This document shows, piece by piece, positions 23,430 to 35,193 of a stretch of DNA of 64,000 nucleotides (positions are counted from its first letter, which is position 1; every line of letters starts with the position of its first letter). The notes beneath the pieces were generated by a model. It worked only from the letters and a program-made list of their open reading frames with translations. It was not told the DNA's origin and searched no databases. Origin of the DNA: Neocallimastix lanati (nom. inval.) (taxonomy: Eukaryota > Neocallimastigomycota > Neocallimastigomycetes > Neocallimastigales > Neocallimastigaceae). The stretch spans positions 1,930,001 to 1,994,000 of the forward strand of contig JACVTC010000008.1 of NCBI GenBank assembly GCA_016946835.1. Direction: 5' to 3'. The translations under genes were made by a program, and so were the position numbers.

Positions 23430-23435
23430 GAAAAA

Positions 23436-24298
23436 TGTAATAATTCTATTAAGAACTAACTCAAAATAGAATTATTAACTACAACTTAACGACTAATTCA
23501 TTAAGTTGAGAAAATAAAATAAAATAAATTTTTTTACCTTTAATGTAGAGTTTATTATAAAATTAATTATAATAATAACACAAAATGTAAGAGAAGAATT
23601 GTTTGTATAAATTGATCTTAAAAATATGTTTTTGAATAAAATATTTTTATTAATTTATTAAAGTTAAAAATATAAAAATGTTACTATTATAACTATGTTT
23701 TTTATAATAATAACTCTTGATTTCTCAAAGAGAACTCAAGAGCCTTATTTATATTTTTTTATGAAAATAAGGTTAAATAAGAAAGGGTTTTCTAATCTTA
23801 ACAAATCTCTTATCTAGGAAAAGATTAGATAGAAAAACCTAGATAAGTTTCCGATCGATATTCTATCCATATCGATCATCGCATTAATTAAGTAAAACCG
23901 ATTACTTCTAAAAAGTAATTGGAAAAAATCTTAATTAACCGATTTTCCAATCTAATCTAATGATCGAAAATAAAAGAATAAAATAATAAAAGATATTTCG
24001 ATCATATAATTTATCCTTATATTAAAAATATAAAATTAAATAGTTAATAAAATACAGAATACATTATAAAATACAGAATAGAATACAATACAAAATACAT
24101 TAGTTACAGTAGAGAATTTAACATATTGTAAATATATTATTTAAAATTAATTAAATAAATTTTGTTAAATTAATGAATATTTAAAATTAAATTAAATAAA
24201 TTTAATAAATATTATATGTAATTAAATAAAGTTATAGTTATAATAACTTAACTAAGAAAATATAATTATTTGTTAGCAAATAATTATAGATTCTTACA
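23436..24298 (-). repeat. Solo LTR G1 (family B, inverted)
   Basis: Plus-strand ends are TGTAATAATTC and AGATTCTTACA, 863 bp, with TSD AAAAA. The reverse complement matches B2 (TGTAAGAATCTATAATTATT). It holds the same 29-nt palindrome next to the TATA box (23714-23742). It interrupts the Copia-1 frame. Confidence 0.8.
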
Positions 24299-26232
24299 AA
24301 AAAACGCCTTCTAAAGTGATAATTATTAATAAAAGAAAAGTTTTGAAAGAAAAATTAAAAAGGATTAGAATTCAAAAATCAAAAATCTCAAAAATTTTAG
24401 AGAAAAGAAAAGCACTAAATAATGAAACATCAAAAACAACTCCAAAATACATTGCAATTGTTAATTCTAATTATTTATTAAATAAAAGGAAGAGAGAGAA
24501 TGACTCTAGTACAGATCATAACATTTATAAAAAACAAAGAATTAAACATTTAATTAATTTAGGAAAACAAACATTAAACGATAATCATATTCCTATAAAA
24601 CAAAATGATAATTTTAACAAATCAAATGAAAATGTTAATACTGAAAATGAAACGAATAAAACAAGCAATGATACAAATAAACAAATAAATAGTATTGATT
24701 TAGATACTCCGCAAACATTCCTAGAAGCAGTAACTAGTGTTGATAAGGATAAATGGATAGAAGCAATATCAAGCGAGCTTGAAAATCTCTACAACAACAA
24801 AACAATGTCCTTAGTAAAGAAGCTACCTGAAGGAAGAAAACCTATTGAATACAAATGGGTATTCACAAAAAAATATAACGATAAAGGAGAACTTGAAAAA
24901 TACAAGGCTAGACTAGTAATCAAAGGATTTAAACAAATTGAAGGTATTGATTATGACAAAACATACTCTCCCACGTTATCTGTTGAAAGCATGCGCTTAG
25001 TCATCGCAATAGCTTCACTACATAAATGGAATATACAACAATTAGACATCAAAGCCGCATACCTAAATGCTCCTCTGAATGAAGAAATTTATATGACAAT
25101 TCCAGAAGGAGATCCAAACTATAAACACGGTTTTTGGAAATTGAACAAAGCCTTATATGGATTGAAACAAGCAGGAAGAATGTGGAATATAACAATCTCT
25201 AATTTCCTGAAGAGTATAGGTTTTACTCAACTTAAAAGTGAACAATGCTTATTTTTAAAATCAAATTCCCAAAAAGAAACTACATGCATTGTTGCATTAT
25301 ATGTAGATGATATGCTTATTACAGGCTTAGATAATGAAATAAACTCCACTGTTGAGCTAATTAAAAATAAATTTAAAATATCAAAATGTAGTCCAGTAAA
25401 TCATATACTTGGAATAACTGTTGAACCTACTGAATATGGATATAATATTTCACAAAAGAAATATATTAACGATATCTTAAAAAGATTCAAAATAAATGAA
25501 AATCAAAAATCCTCTACTCCTTGTGTAGGTGAAAACATTAAAGAAATTAATAACGAACCATTCGATAATAGTATCTATCAAAGCGCAGTAGGCTCTCTCA
25601 TACATCTAGCAAAATGTACAAGACCTGATATTGCTTGTGCAGTAAACAAAGCATCAAGAAAAAATAAAAATCCAAATATGACTGATTGGAAAAAGGTACT
25701 ACAAATATTTAAATATATTAACCAAACCAAAGACTATTACCTACAATACAAAAGAGATGGAAATCTTAATGGCTATACTGACTCCGACTTCGCTGGAGAT
25801 TTAACCAATAGCAAATCTACATCTGGAAATATCTACTTCCTAGCTTCAGGACCAGTTTTATGGATGTCAAGACAACAATAATGTGTCTCAAGATCCACTG
25901 CCGAAGCAGAATATGTTGCATTATCGGAAGCCGTCGCAAATGGTTTATGGTTAAAAAATATTCTTGAAGAACTATTTAACAAAAAATTCAAAATAAATCT
26001 CTATGGTGACAATAAAGCCAGTCTATATTCCGCCGAAAATTTCGCTATTGGAAAAAGACTAAGACACATACGTGTAAGTTACCATTTCTTCAAGGAACAT
26101 GTTGAAAATAACAATGTTATTTTACAACATATTAAATCAGAAGACAATCTTGCAGATGTACTCACAAAAGATGTCAACGGAAATAAAATGTTATTCTTCG
26201 CAAACAAAATTTTCAAGAAAAATCTTGTTTAG
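24299..26232 (+). pseudogene. Copia-1 reverse transcriptase / RNase H region
   Basis: This Ty1/copia pol C-terminal half is open from the LTR junction. It shows the copia RT blocks WIEAISSELENL, YKWVFTKKY, YKARLVIKGFKQIEGIDYD, LDIKAAYLNAPL, YGLKQAGRMW and ALYVDDMLI, then RNase H (GYTDSDFAGD). A TAA at 25879-25881 interrupts it, where related elements carry an amino acid after SRQQ. The same frame continues (CVSRSTAEAEYVALSE ... LADVLTKD) to TAG at 26230-26232, followed by a polypurine tract (AGGGGGGAA) and the 3' LTR. The stop is a single TAA, best explained as CAA to TAA. The upstream part lies at 9874-10549, across the LTR block. Gag, protease and integrase are absent. Confidence 0.88.
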
Positions 26233-26239
26233 GGGGGAA

Positions 26240-26547
26240 TGTTAAAATAATCACATTTTATTTTATATTTTTATATTATTAATATTATTCTTTTATATTC
26301 TTATATTATTATTAATATTATATTCTTATATTAATATTTTATTCTTATATTTTTATGTTGTGTAACATTTATCTATGTGTATTAATTCATAGAATTATCA
26401 CATGATTAAATATGTAATTTTTACTATAAAAAATAATTATTTTTATTATTTTAAAAAAATGAGTTCTTTACATTAATAAAATTTATGTATTAACTAAATA
26501 CAAAAATTAAATAAAGTTTATTATAAAAAACACACATACTTTTCTCA
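26240..26547 (+). repeat. 3' LTR of Copia-1
   Basis: It begins TGTTAAAATAATCAC right after the polypurine tract and ends about CTTTTCTCA. It is roughly 308 bp with many ATATT repeats. No matching 5' LTR is in the window. MULE-C sequence starts immediately after it. Confidence 0.7.
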
Positions 26548-27269
26548 AATTCTTTTATTTAAATGCTATTAATAAAAAAATTATATAAAAAAAAATATTA
26601 TTAAAAATATTAATATTATTAATAATAATTCTTTTATTTAAATGTTATTAAAAAAAATTATAATAATAATGATAAAATTATTAATTATAGAGACGTATTT
26701 GAATATTTATTTAAACTGTATAAATTTAATAAGCTTTATAAATTAAATTATTGAATGAAAGAATTTTGATTATTTCGTTTGGTTATTCCTCATTTCTTAA
26801 TTATTTATTATAAAATAATATTTATGTTATATTATTTAAATCAGTTAAACAATCAAACCACATATTAATAGTATTATTTCTATCACATTTAGCATCAATT
26901 AACTTGGTTTAAATATTTTTGTAGCGTTCAATTAAGACACTGATTTCATTAGCTTTATTTATTTGTCTTTTTTTTATTTTCCAAATTCCTCTTATTTTTC
27001 TTTGATAATCATAATATGGTAAATGTTCATGTTCATTTAATTTATCTATTAATTCATAATAAGATGATTTTGTTGGAAATAATTTATTTAAATAACTATT
27101 GAGTAATTCTGCAATAATAATATTATTGTTACATGTATTAGCAATTTTTTTTAATTTTTCAAATAATATTTTATATGTTTCTTGTTCATTATTTTTTAAT
27201 ATTGCAAAAGAAGTAGTGTAAAAACTATCTAATTCTTTAGCGTAAGTTCTTGTAATAAATACTTGATAA
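26548..27269 (-). pseudogene. MULE-C, 3' part (transposase C-terminal remnant)
   Basis: It is homologous to the MULE-A 3' flank and to the C-terminal transposase codons (compare 26700-27060 with 1600-2010). The region corresponding to MULE-A positions ~2035-2420 is deleted near 27110, then coding homology resumes to 27269. Here the frame reads past the MULE-A stop into ...NKANEISVLIER, showing the longer original C-terminus. The element is interrupted at 27270 by Ty3-T (TSD GATAA) and resumes at 52121. Confidence 0.8.
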
Positions 27270-27285
27270 TGTAACGAAACTCATA

Positions 27286-28312
27286 TGGTAGACTCGGGGT
27301 TGACACTTAGATATTTAAAATCAAGCAGGGGGGGACGGGTATTACCCTGCTTTGATTTTAAATAAAAAAAATAATTCTTTATTAAAAGTTATTTATTTTT
27401 TTTTTTTAATATAAAATTTTATTATTTTAAAGTACACACATTTAATTTTTAAGAAATTGTTACAATATTTATATTTTTTTATAAATTTAAAGTATAATTA
27501 ATTGTTTATAATTTAAGTAATTTTAGAGAATTATTGAATTAATTTTATATCAATAATTCATTTATGTTTTAATTTTTATAAATATAATAATATAATATTC
27601 AAATATAATTTAATTAAAAATAATTATAAAATAAATATATAAAAAATAGTTTTTACTATTTTCTTTGATATTTTTAAGTTAAATAAATTGTTTTTAAAGA
27701 TTAATATAATAAATTTAATAATCTTTAATTATTTTAAATAATACTTGTAATTATTTTCAAAATAAAATAAAATTTTTATAATATTTAATTAATAAATTTG
27801 ATAATATTTAAATAATAATTTTTACAATAAGTAAAAATTTTTAATAATAATTTTTAATAATAAATTTAATTAATAATCTTAATAATTTTATAATAATATT
27901 TAATAGTTATAATATATAAATTTTTATAATAATATTTAATAATTTTAATAATTTTATAATATTAATAAATATTAATAATTTATAATAATTTTTAGAATAA
28001 TATTTAATTAATAATTTTAATAATTTTATAATAATTTTTATAATAATATTTAATTAATAGTTTTAATAATTTAGTATCTTAAAAGTATAATTTTAATATT
28101 TACAATTGTATTTTAATATATACATATATTTAATAATATAACAATAAAGTAATTAATTAAAATTTATTTACATTATTTACAAGTTAAAATTAATTTATAT
28201 CAAAATAAATTAAATTTTATTATTAAGTTTAGGTTATCAAGAATATAGGAAAGTACAATTTAGTAAAGAATTATTAATAATAAAATAAAGGTTATTAATT
28301 CATTCTTTACCA
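27286..28312 (-). repeat. Solo LTR D2 (inverted)
   Basis: Plus-strand ends are TGGTAGACTCGGGG and TTCTTTACCA. This is the inverse of D1 and has the same GCAGGG hairpin (27318-27362). The left flank is CATA and the right end merges with CATAA, so a 4-bp CATA duplication minus two terminal bases fits. It lies in the 5' LTR of Ty3-T. Confidence 0.75.
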
Positions 28313-28315
28313 TAA

Positions 28316-29204
28316 TGTAAAGAATTAATTAAAAATATTTAATTATATTAATAATTAATTCTTTCTTATTGTAAAGAATTAATTAAAAATATTTAATTAT
28401 ATTAATAATTAATTCTTTCTACAATTAATAATAAAAAATATTATTAATTGAGATAAAATTAAAAAATATAATATAAAAATTGAAAACGAAAATTTAAAAA
28501 CTTAGAGTTTATTATAAGATTATAATAAACAACACTAAAAGTAGGTTAAGAGAATTTTAGAAATTATTTTATTATAAAAATTTTTTATTTAAAAGTGATT
28601 TTAAAATATTTGTGTTAATTATTATAATTTCTTATAATAATAACTCTTGATTATTTTTAGAAGAATCAAGAGTCCTATTTATATTAATTTGATTTCTAAT
28701 CTTGGAAAATTATCTCTATCTAGAAAAAGATTAGAAGAAAAAACTAGATAGATCTCGATTGGTGTTTAATTACATCAATCTTTAGTTAATAAGAAAACCC
28801 GAATAAGGGAGAAAACTTATTAACTAATTATATATTAATTTTATTAATATTTAATCACAAGTATAATTAAATAATTAATTCTTTTAATTATCTTAATTAA
28901 AAGTCCAAGAAATAATATAATTTAATTATTTCTTGATTAAATAAAATTATCATTTTAATACAATTTAATTTTTCTTAATTAAATAAAATTTAACATTATT
29001 TTAATACAATAATACATTATTATAATTTAATATATTAATTATTGATAATTTAATTTAATTTTAAAACAATAACATTAATTAATAATTACTATGTGACATA
29101 ATTAATAAAATTATTCATAAAATTTTATAAAATAATAAACTTTAAATATTAATTTTTTAATAAAGAATAATAATTATTTTGAATAATAATTATAATTCTT
29201 TACA
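28316..29204 (-). repeat. Solo LTR C
   Basis: Plus-strand ends are TGTAAAGAATTAATT and AATTCTTTACA, with TSD CATAA on both sides (28311-28315 and 29205-29209). The first ~51 bp are duplicated in tandem. It contains the 29-nt palindrome near the TATA box (28644-28672, CTCTTGATT...AATCAAGAG). It is a distant relative of family B in inverse orientation. Confidence 0.8.
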
Positions 29205-29209
29205 CATAA

Positions 29210-30208
29210 TGTAAGAATCTATAATTATTTTTAACAAAATAATTATATTTTCTTAGTTAGGTTATAATTAATATAACTTTTATTTAACTCATATTTCATT
29301 TATACAATTAATTATAATTAATAATTTATTTAATTATATATTAAAATTTTATTTAGTTTAATATTAAAAATTTATTTAATCAAATAATTTTTATACATTT
29401 AAAATAATATTAAATTTATTTAATTATTCACTTAATTATTAAATTTATTAGTTTTAGTTTTCTCTCACTTATTAAATCATAAACTAAAACACTATTCTGT
29501 ATTTTATCATGTATTCTGTATTCTATCATGTATTCTGTATTGTATTAATCATGTATTTTATTATTAATGTATTGTTTTATATTTTTTATGTAAAGTTCTA
29601 TAAAATAGAACTAAATAGATTAAATTTTAAATTTTATGATCGAAATAATTTTCATTATTTTATTCTTTTATTTTCGATCATTATATTAGATTAAGTAATC
29701 GGTTAATTAAGGTTTTTCCAATTACTTCTTAAAAGTAATCGGTTTTACTTAATTAACACGATGATCGATATGGATAGAATATCGATCAAAAAACTTATCT
29801 AGGTTTTTCTTCTAGTCTTTTCCTAGATAAGAGATTTGTTAAGATTAGAACCCCTTTTGATTTTAACCTTATTTTGACAAAAAAGTATAAATAAGGCTCT
29901 TGAGTTCTCTTTGAGAAATCAAGAGTTATTATTATAACAATTATTATATAATAATAATAACAATAAGTTTTAACATTTAAAATTTTTAATAAATAATAAA
30001 ACAAATTATTTTAATAAATCAAATTTTATAATTAAAACTTTTCCTTATCAATTTTAGTGTTTCGTCTATTATAATTCGTTATAATAAACTCGATAATTAG
30101 AAAGAACCATAGGTAAGTATGATTCTTTTCTAAACCTTTAATATTAGCAGTTAGAGCTAATATTAATGATTAATAATTTAATTATAATTTTTTAATTAAA
30201 TTATTACA
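29210..30208 (+). repeat. Solo LTR B2
   Basis: It starts TGTAAGAATCTATAATT and ends AATTATTACA, 999 bp, flanked by CATAA (29205-29209 and 30209-30213). A TATAAATA box lies at 29886, followed by the 29-nt palindrome (29897-29925). An upstream near-palindrome GATCGATAT...ATATCGATC and a TTATCTAGG / CCTAGATAA pair are also present. Confidence 0.85.
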
Positions 30209-30213
30209 CATAA

Positions 30214-31182
30214 TGTTAAGGTTCGGAGAGAGGGAAAAATAAAAAATAAGTATTAATATAAACAACAAAAAAAATAAACAAACAAGAAAATTAATAAACA
30301 AAATAAATTTTTGTTTTATAAATCCTTTATTAAAATTTTATTTAAAAATTACAATATTAAATTACAATATAAAAAATACAATTTTTTTACTGTTATTTAT
30401 ATTTTTTTTTCTTAAAATAATAGAAATGGTAAAGCCATTTCTTTGTATAATAAAAATTAATTATTAAATATTTTATATTAAATTTTTATTATTAATATAA
30501 TTATTCTTTAACTTATAATAAATAATACTTATATATTAATCTATTACTAATTATTTATTACTAATCTACTTAATTATATATTTTAAAAGACAAATTTTTT
30601 ATTTTACAGAAATTAATTCTGTGGTTTAGTAATATTTATTTAATCCTAAAGTTTAATTTTACTAAGTTTAGAAAAATAATATTATTTAAATTATTAATAT
30701 AAAATTTATAATCATTTCATCAAATTTATAATATAATATTTATAATAAAACATATAATAATAATATAATTATTTCCTTTTATGTTTAATCTTTTATTAGT
30801 AATCATTAATACAATTTTTTTTTAATTTGGAATTTTCCAAAGAAATAATTGATATTGATAAGTTTAATATTAATAAAAGAAATATTGATAAGATTTTGAT
30901 AAACTATAAAGAAAATTGATAAAATAAACTATATAATATTGATAAGGATTTTAATAATAATAAAATATAGATAAGAATAATAAAGGTAGCATAGATAAGG
31001 AATTAATATTAAATATACTTTTTTAAATAGTATAATTTAATTTGTACTAATTAGGAATATAGATTAATTTATTAGAATATAGAAAGTTCCAAAAGAATAA
31101 AGAATCAAATAATTTGTTTAAGGGTTAAATGAATCATTTAAGATGCATAACCAAAAGAACATTATTTGGGCATTCTTTATCA
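30214..31182 (-). repeat. 3' LTR of Ty3-2
   Basis: Plus-strand ends are TGTTAAGGTTCGGAG and CATTCTTTATCA, 969 bp. The adjacent minus-strand polypurine tract is AGTGGGGGCATCT. It is almost identical to 38122-39664 once the nested LTR is removed (about 972 bp). Confidence 0.9.
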
Positions 31183-31205
31183 AGATGCCCCCACTAAGAC
31201 TCAAG

Positions 31206-34200
31206 CTATACAGAAGCTGAGTTAAACTTTACTATATTCTTTAAATGGACATTGCGGTTCATTTGGATTCCAGATTTAGGGTCCACAAGAGTTACCGTAT
31301 TGAATTGTTTCTTTAATACTTGAAGGGGTCCAACAAAATATGGTTCAAGTTTGGTTCTAGAAAAATTTCGGACTAAGACTAAGTCTCCAGGCCTAATATT
31401 TTTAGCTTGATTCATGCTGTTCTTGCTTTCTCTTCTATTGGCCCAATATTTATTCGCATTTTTCACATTTGCAGCGGCTTCTGTTGTCCATAAGTAGTGG
31501 TTAACAAACTTTTCGAGTAAGATCTCATCAGATGACTTGTTTATTCCTATAGTAGGTCTTGCAGCGATATCGAAAGGTTGCTGGTCTTCTCTTCCATATA
31601 CCAGCTCGAAACTTGAATGATTAGTGACAGAATTCTTGGTAGTACGAAGGGCCCATAAAGCAGAAGGTAGTACTTCATCCCATTCCTTGTGCTTTTCACT
31701 TAGAAGTCGAAGTAATTTTCCTATCTCTTTGTTTCTATTCTCTGTGAGTCCATTAGTTTCAGGGTGATAAGTGGTACTAAATTTCACGTATACATCATAG
31801 AGATCGAGGAATATCTTGGTCATATCGGAAGTAAATTGGACACCATTGTCCGTAGTAATCACTTGAGGTACTCCATGGCGTGCAAAAACATTGATAAGGA
31901 ATTTTATAACTTCTTTAGAGGTTACGTTTTCTGTAGGTTCGGCTTCAACCCACTTGGTGAAATAATCGACTACCACCATAATATATTGATTGTTGTTGGA
32001 AGTTTTCTCTAAAGGTCCAATTATATCAAGACCAAGGTGAGTAAAGGGTCCTTCCACTTCAGTTGGAATATCTTCTGTTGGTTTTGGATATGGTTGAGGT
32101 TTATTCAATTGGCACTTTTCACATTTAGCTATAATCCTCTTAATGTCGTTTACCATACCATTCCAGTAATAGCTTTTCCTAAGTCGTTGATAAGTCTTGT
32201 GATAACCTTCATGACCGATTTGGTGGGCTTCTAGAATTAGCTTTAATTTTTCGTTAAGATCAGTAACTAATTTTCGGTAGATATTTCCATCTATGAAATA
32301 TTCAACACCATCGATTATAGTAAACTTTTCTTCAATAAATTCTTTTACTACTTTAGATAAAAGAGATTCGTCGACTTCTTTTGTAATTTTGGTAACTAAT
32401 ACCTTCTTGTCAGTGTCATTCTTCATTCTTGATAGGGCATCTGCAATAACATTCTTTTTACCTGATTCATAGCAGATTTCAACCCCCAAAAGGTTAGCAG
32501 CCATGCACCATCTAGTTTGTCTAGCATTTGTTGGTTCTTTCTTGTTGAACAGTCCGACTAAGGGTTTATGGTCTGTATATATAATAGTTTTATGAGGATT
32601 TCCCATTATATATGATTTGAATTTAGTTAAGCAGTAGAATAAGGCTGTTCCTTCTAAATCAGTTATTCCGTAATTTTTCTCACTTTTGGTTAGTGTTCGA
32701 CTCGTATAATGAATTGGGTGTTCTTTGTTAGTTTCTTCATTCTTTTGTAGTAGTACACCACCTACTCCATCATAGGACGCATCAGTTCTTATAATAAACT
32801 CTTTATTGAAAGAAGGGAATTTTAGAATTGGGGCATTCATTAATTTTTCCTTAAGCATTTTAAAGCTTTTCTCTTGTTCATCTTTCCATTGGTACTTAAC
32901 ACCTTTTCGCAATAACTTACAAAGAGGAGCTGTGATCTGTGCATATTTATCGATAAAAGTTCTGTAGTATCCAATTGCTCCTAAGAAGGATCGTAATTCA
33001 TGGAGATCAGTAGGTGCTATCCATTTTTTAATAGCTTCTATTTTGCTATCCAGAGGACTTAAGCCTTTGTCAGATACCTTGTGACCTAGAACTTCTACTT
33101 CAGATTGCATGAAAGAACATTTTTCAATGTTGATCTTGAGTTTATGTTCCTTGAATACGTCTAATACTTACTTAATGTGATCGAGATGTTCTTCAACTGT
33201 TTTTGAATAGATCAAAATATCGTCAATGAAGTTAAAAACAAATTCACCAATGTAAGGAAAGAGAATCTTATTCATTTCTCTTTGGAAGGTAGCAGGAGCT
33301 CCAGTTAATCCGAAAGGCATTACCTTGAATTGGTAATTACCAAACTTAGTAGTAAAACTGGTTACTTCAACGCTTTCTTCATCCATTAGTATTTGATGGT
33401 AACCAGAATAGAGATCCATTGTAGTAAAAATTTTGGCTCCATCTAAGCTATCGAAAATTTCATCAATATTTGACAAAGAGTAAGAGTCTTTAATGGTAAC
33501 ATCATTTACTTTTCGGTAGTCGATACACATTCTCCACTTTCCATTATGTTTAGGAACTAAAACTACTGGGGAGGATCACTCTGAATACGACGGTTCAATT
33601 AGTTTCTTATTGATCAATTTGGTAAGTTCTTCTTTTAGAATATCAGATTTATATTTGGTTACTCTATAATATTTCTGTTTAATTGGTTTTACACCAGGTT
33701 TTAATCTAATTTTATGTGGTGATAAGTCAGAAGGAGTTAATTCTTCAGATGAGGTGGCTATAATTACTAAATAATCCTCAAGCAGTTGTATAATTTGTTC
33801 TCTGAACATTTTATTAAGGGTGTCAGTGAACTTTTTGTTATGAATATATTCTTTAGGAGGTAAACCTTCTATTTTCTTAAGATCGTTGTTGTTTTCATCA
33901 GGTATTGCTTTTAATACACACATTAATTTTTCTTCTTCATCATAAGTGTTGTTAATTGGAGCTATCACATCAATAAGTCCATTATTATTCATATAACAGA
34001 GACTATACAATGTTGGATGGATAAATAATTTATAATCTACTAAAGTTTTTAAATTAATAAGAATATCATAGAACGGGTCTTCTTTATCAACTACTCTGCA
34101 TTTAGCTATCATTTCAAAGTTATTAATTTTTAAGGGAATTTGGACAATGTAATCTTCTGAGTATTCTTCATTTTGGGTAGCTAATCGAATTCTACCGCAA

Positions 34201-35191
34201 CTAACATCGATAGGTTCATAAGTTGTAGGAAGTTTATCCAAAAATTGCTGTGTTACAATATTAAGGTTACTACAGGAGTCCATTAAAGCTTTTCCTTTTA
34301 CTCCATCTACCTCAACGTCTACCATTGCGATATCATCTTCATTAGGTTCTATATTCTTACTCTTATATGTATGATCAATATTATTTACTAAGATAGTCGT
34401 AGCACAAACATTGTTTACAGCACCAGAAATTTTTGTTTGGTCTTTTTCAAATTTTAAGCCTTGTATGACTTTGGTCTTTACTTTTGGAGACACATCTAGT
34501 AGTTGGGCTAAGATAATATTACATTTGATGTTATTCAGATCTTCAATAACATCATAAGGTTTTTGATTCGCAATCATTTGAAGAATTCTTGGTACTCTTG
34601 CAGTTTTGGTTATAGAAGATTTATTATTAATTTTATCATTCACCAATTTTGTTAAAGTTTGTTCTGTTGTATTATCAGGAGTATTATTTGAATATCAATA
34701 ATATTATTAGTTTCTGATTTGTCAATTTCAATAGTTTTAACTTGTCTTTTTGAAGTATTAGCTCGTTCTTTATCACGTAGCTCTTTTTCTTTTTCTTTTT
34801 CCTTATTAATTAAAGGTTGAGTAAGTATTGATGGGTGAATCTGACTCCGAGTTGATTTTTGCTTTGGGTTTTCCATTAGTTCATTTTCTTTTTTCTTTCT
34901 TAATGCAGGTGTTGCAATTGGTCTAGGGTTATCTTTAAGACTTCGATGTATTTTCTTTCCTGGACTAGATTCTAGTTTGTCATCTTTTTTTCGTTTAATT
35001 GCAGCGCATAAATAACTTTCATTTTCTTCTAAGTCAGATTTACTTACTTTTTCAGTATGAAATTCTTCTTCATTTTCTGATTCTGATTCCATACTTATTA
35101 CTTCTTGAAGGTGATTTTGTTGTGGTTCTTCTAAGGTTGATTGAAATTTGACTGAAGCAATTTTATTGACGATGGGAGTGCTTCTTCTCCC
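31206..35191 (-). pseudogene. pol: Ty3-2 pol (protease, RT, RNase H, integrase), disrupted
   Basis: The frame entered by -1 slippage starts at about 35209 and runs to 34652 (basic Lys/Glu-rich linker). A frameshift near 34660 moves it to the frame 34646-31206. That frame has a TGA at 33578-33576 (expected Trp) and a TAA at 33170-33168 (expected Gln). Visible domains are an aspartic protease-like segment (ALMDSCSNLNIV), RT with CIDYRKVND and FIDDILIY, RNase H (RTDASYDGVGG), an integrase HHCC finger (HQIGH...CEKCQ), and D-x58-D-x35-E. The C-terminus (LVLVRNFSRTKLEPYFVGP) is a GPY-type end without a chromodomain. It would make the cDNA and integrate it if intact; this copy cannot. Confidence 0.88.
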
Positions 35192-35193
35192 TT

